Source of the DNA: Nitriliruptoraceae bacterium
Lineage (GTDB): Bacteria; Actinomycetota; Nitriliruptoria; Nitriliruptorales; Nitriliruptoraceae
Assembly: GCA_007125475.1 (NCBI GenBank)
Contig: SLDB01000367.1
Span: 1-13,682, forward strand
Length of the DNA stretch: 13,682 nt
Direction: 5' to 3'
A program made the position numbers and the translations under genes. Below the pieces are notes generated by a model that was not told the origin of the DNA, made no database searches, and was given only the letters and a program-made list of their open reading frames with translations. Positions 12,742 through 13,682 of this stretch are shown here, piece after piece (position 1 is the first letter of the stretch; every line of letters starts with the position of its first letter).

Positions 12742-13682
12742 TCACCATGCGGCGTGGGCCCAGCCGGCGTACACGATCGGTGCCCCGATCAGGAGCACCG
12801 TCGCCGGGAGGAGGAGCAGGGCGGTCGGGAAGGTGAGCTGGGCCGGGAGCCGCTCAGCGGCCGCCAGACGTGCCGCCAGGGAGTCTGCCCGCAGCTGGGC
12901 GGCCAGCCGACGCAGCGTGGGGGCGAGGGCCGCACCGGTACCCGCCGCCGTGTGCAGCACCGCGGTGAGTCGCTGCAGCTCCGACGGGGTGCGCGTGGCA
13001 CCTTCGCCGCCACCGGCGGCGGTCACACCGCCGTCCACCGACGCGGTACCGGGGACGGCGGTGTCGACCCTCCAGGCCAGGCGTCGCAAATCCGTTGCGA
13101 GCCCCGGGACCCGGTCTGCCACGATGCGCAGGGCCTCGGAGGTCGCCACCGCACCCTGCAGCGCGGTGGCGACGAGGTCCACGGCCTCGTCGACACCCTC
13201 GACCGGTGGTCCGGCGCGACGTCGGGACATGACGAGGTGGGTGGCGACCGCAGTGAGCGGCGCCGCCAGCGCGCCGATCGCCCACCACGCCACGGCACCG
13301 GCGAGCACCGGGGCGGATCGGCACGCGAAAGAAGCCTGGGGCGGCACCGACCGTGCCGAACCGGCACGACGCAGCAACACGAACACCACACCCGCACCGG
13401 CGCCGTACAGCACCAGTGCCACGGCCAGCACCAGGGCACCGAGCCCGGTCATGTAGAAGCCCAACAGGTCGACGTCGACGATCGTGGTCAGGACGGGTGC
13501 CACCAGCCACGGCGCCGCGACGAGGACGACCCCGACGGTCCTGCCCTGGGCCGAAGCGACGGCCACCGCACGCTCGGCGGCGGCGACGTCCTCTTCGGCG
13601 CCGCGCACGGCCGCGACCGCGTCGGCCAAGGGGGCCCCGACCGCGACGGCCACCGCGACCGCACGGCGGCACCGCGGGGGCA
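12742..13682 (-). CDS. Fused TadB-TadC (T2SSF) pilus assembly membrane protein, N-terminus off the right edge
   Basis: Continuous frame open to the right edge; at least 313 codons are visible. The first third looks like the end of an actinobacterial TadB: GAPLADAV, AERAVAVASAQGRT, then two membrane segments. Without a stop it passes through a short linker (RRAGSARSVPP) into a TadC-like part: a membrane segment (AWWAIGALAAPL), a T2SSF-type helical domain (EAVDLVATALQGAVATSEAL ... LHTAAGTGAALAPTLRRLAAQLRAD) and a final hydrophobic segment with LPATVLL. In M. tuberculosis these are separate genes (Rv3658c, Rv3657c). These inner-membrane platform proteins couple the TadA/CpaF ATPase, expected upstream, to pilin extraction and polymerisation. 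A GTG at 13653 is available as an internal start, but homology-like sequence continues upstream of it, so I treat the gene as truncated. Confidence 0.83.
   Translation of the reverse strand, partial: PPRCRRAVAVAVAVGAPLADAVAAVRGAEEDVAAAERAVAVASAQGRTVGVVLVAAPWLVAPVLTTIVDVDLLGFYMTGLGALVLAVALVLYGAGAGVVFVLLRRAGSARSVPPQASFACRSAPVLAGAVAWWAIGALAAPLTAVATHLVMSRRRAGPPVEGVDEAVDLVATALQGAVATSEALRIVADRVPGLATDLRRLAWRVDTAVPGTASVDGGVTAAGGGEGATRTPSELQRLTAVLHTAAGTGAALAPTLRRLAAQLRADSLAARLAAAERLPAQLTFPTALLLLPATVLLIGAPIVYAGWAHAAW

Noticed and set aside
1..13682. CRISPR arrays, insertion sequences, tRNA or rRNA genes, riboswitches
   Set aside because: I found no regularly spaced repeats, transposase motifs, cloverleaf sequences or rRNA-like conserved stretches. 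The only tandem repeats are within topA.

Overview
The window is high-GC DNA with many GTG starts and 4-nt GTGA gene overlaps. Its gene set is typical of Actinomycetota: holB, an MFS-Tmk fusion, topA, a BldG-like STAS protein, and the convergent 'helicase/secretion neighborhood' (a DUF1998-type DEAD/DEAH helicase facing a Tad-like pilus operon). From memory, the order resembles M. tuberculosis Rv3644c (holB), Rv3646c (topA), Rv3649 (helicase), Rv3654c-Rv3660c (Tad-like). It also resembles the S. coelicolor SCO3540-SCO3558 stretch, where bldG lies beside the helicase. TopA here keeps zinc ribbons, which mycobacterial TopA lacks, so this may be a deep-branching actinobacterium. I cannot place it more precisely.

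Left block (1-5820, minus strand): topA, then a polytopic membrane protein fused to thymidylate kinase, then holB (delta prime clamp-loader subunit), which runs off the left edge. tmk and holB overlap by GTGA, and tmk appears to have its own leaderless promoter. These genes supply DNA topology control, dTTP synthesis and clamp loading.

Middle block (5821-8854): a 313-nt divergent intergenic region with three inverted repeats separates topA from a plus-strand CPA2/Kef-type cation:proton antiporter with a C-terminal TrkA-N domain. The antiporter converges on a small class I SAM methyltransferase; both stop codons lie in the arms of one short inverted repeat. Upstream of the methyltransferase gene, also on the minus strand, is a STAS-domain anti-sigma-factor antagonist.

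Right block (8888-13682): divergent from the STAS gene is the DUF1998-type helicase, which probably starts at a non-canonical codon. Facing it on the minus strand is the distal part of a Tad-like operon: a fused TadB-TadC protein (open at the right edge), an Flp-type prepilin, a TadE-like pseudopilin and a second, degenerate TadE-like protein. The last three genes are chained by GTGA overlaps. A strong hairpin lies between the convergent helicase and pilus genes.

I found no CRISPR array, insertion sequence, tRNA or rRNA. No wholly new system is evident. The parts of least certain function are the helicase/pilus pairing, the MFS-Tmk fusion and the palindrome cluster upstream of the antiporter. 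Family assignments rest on motif reading, without database searches.
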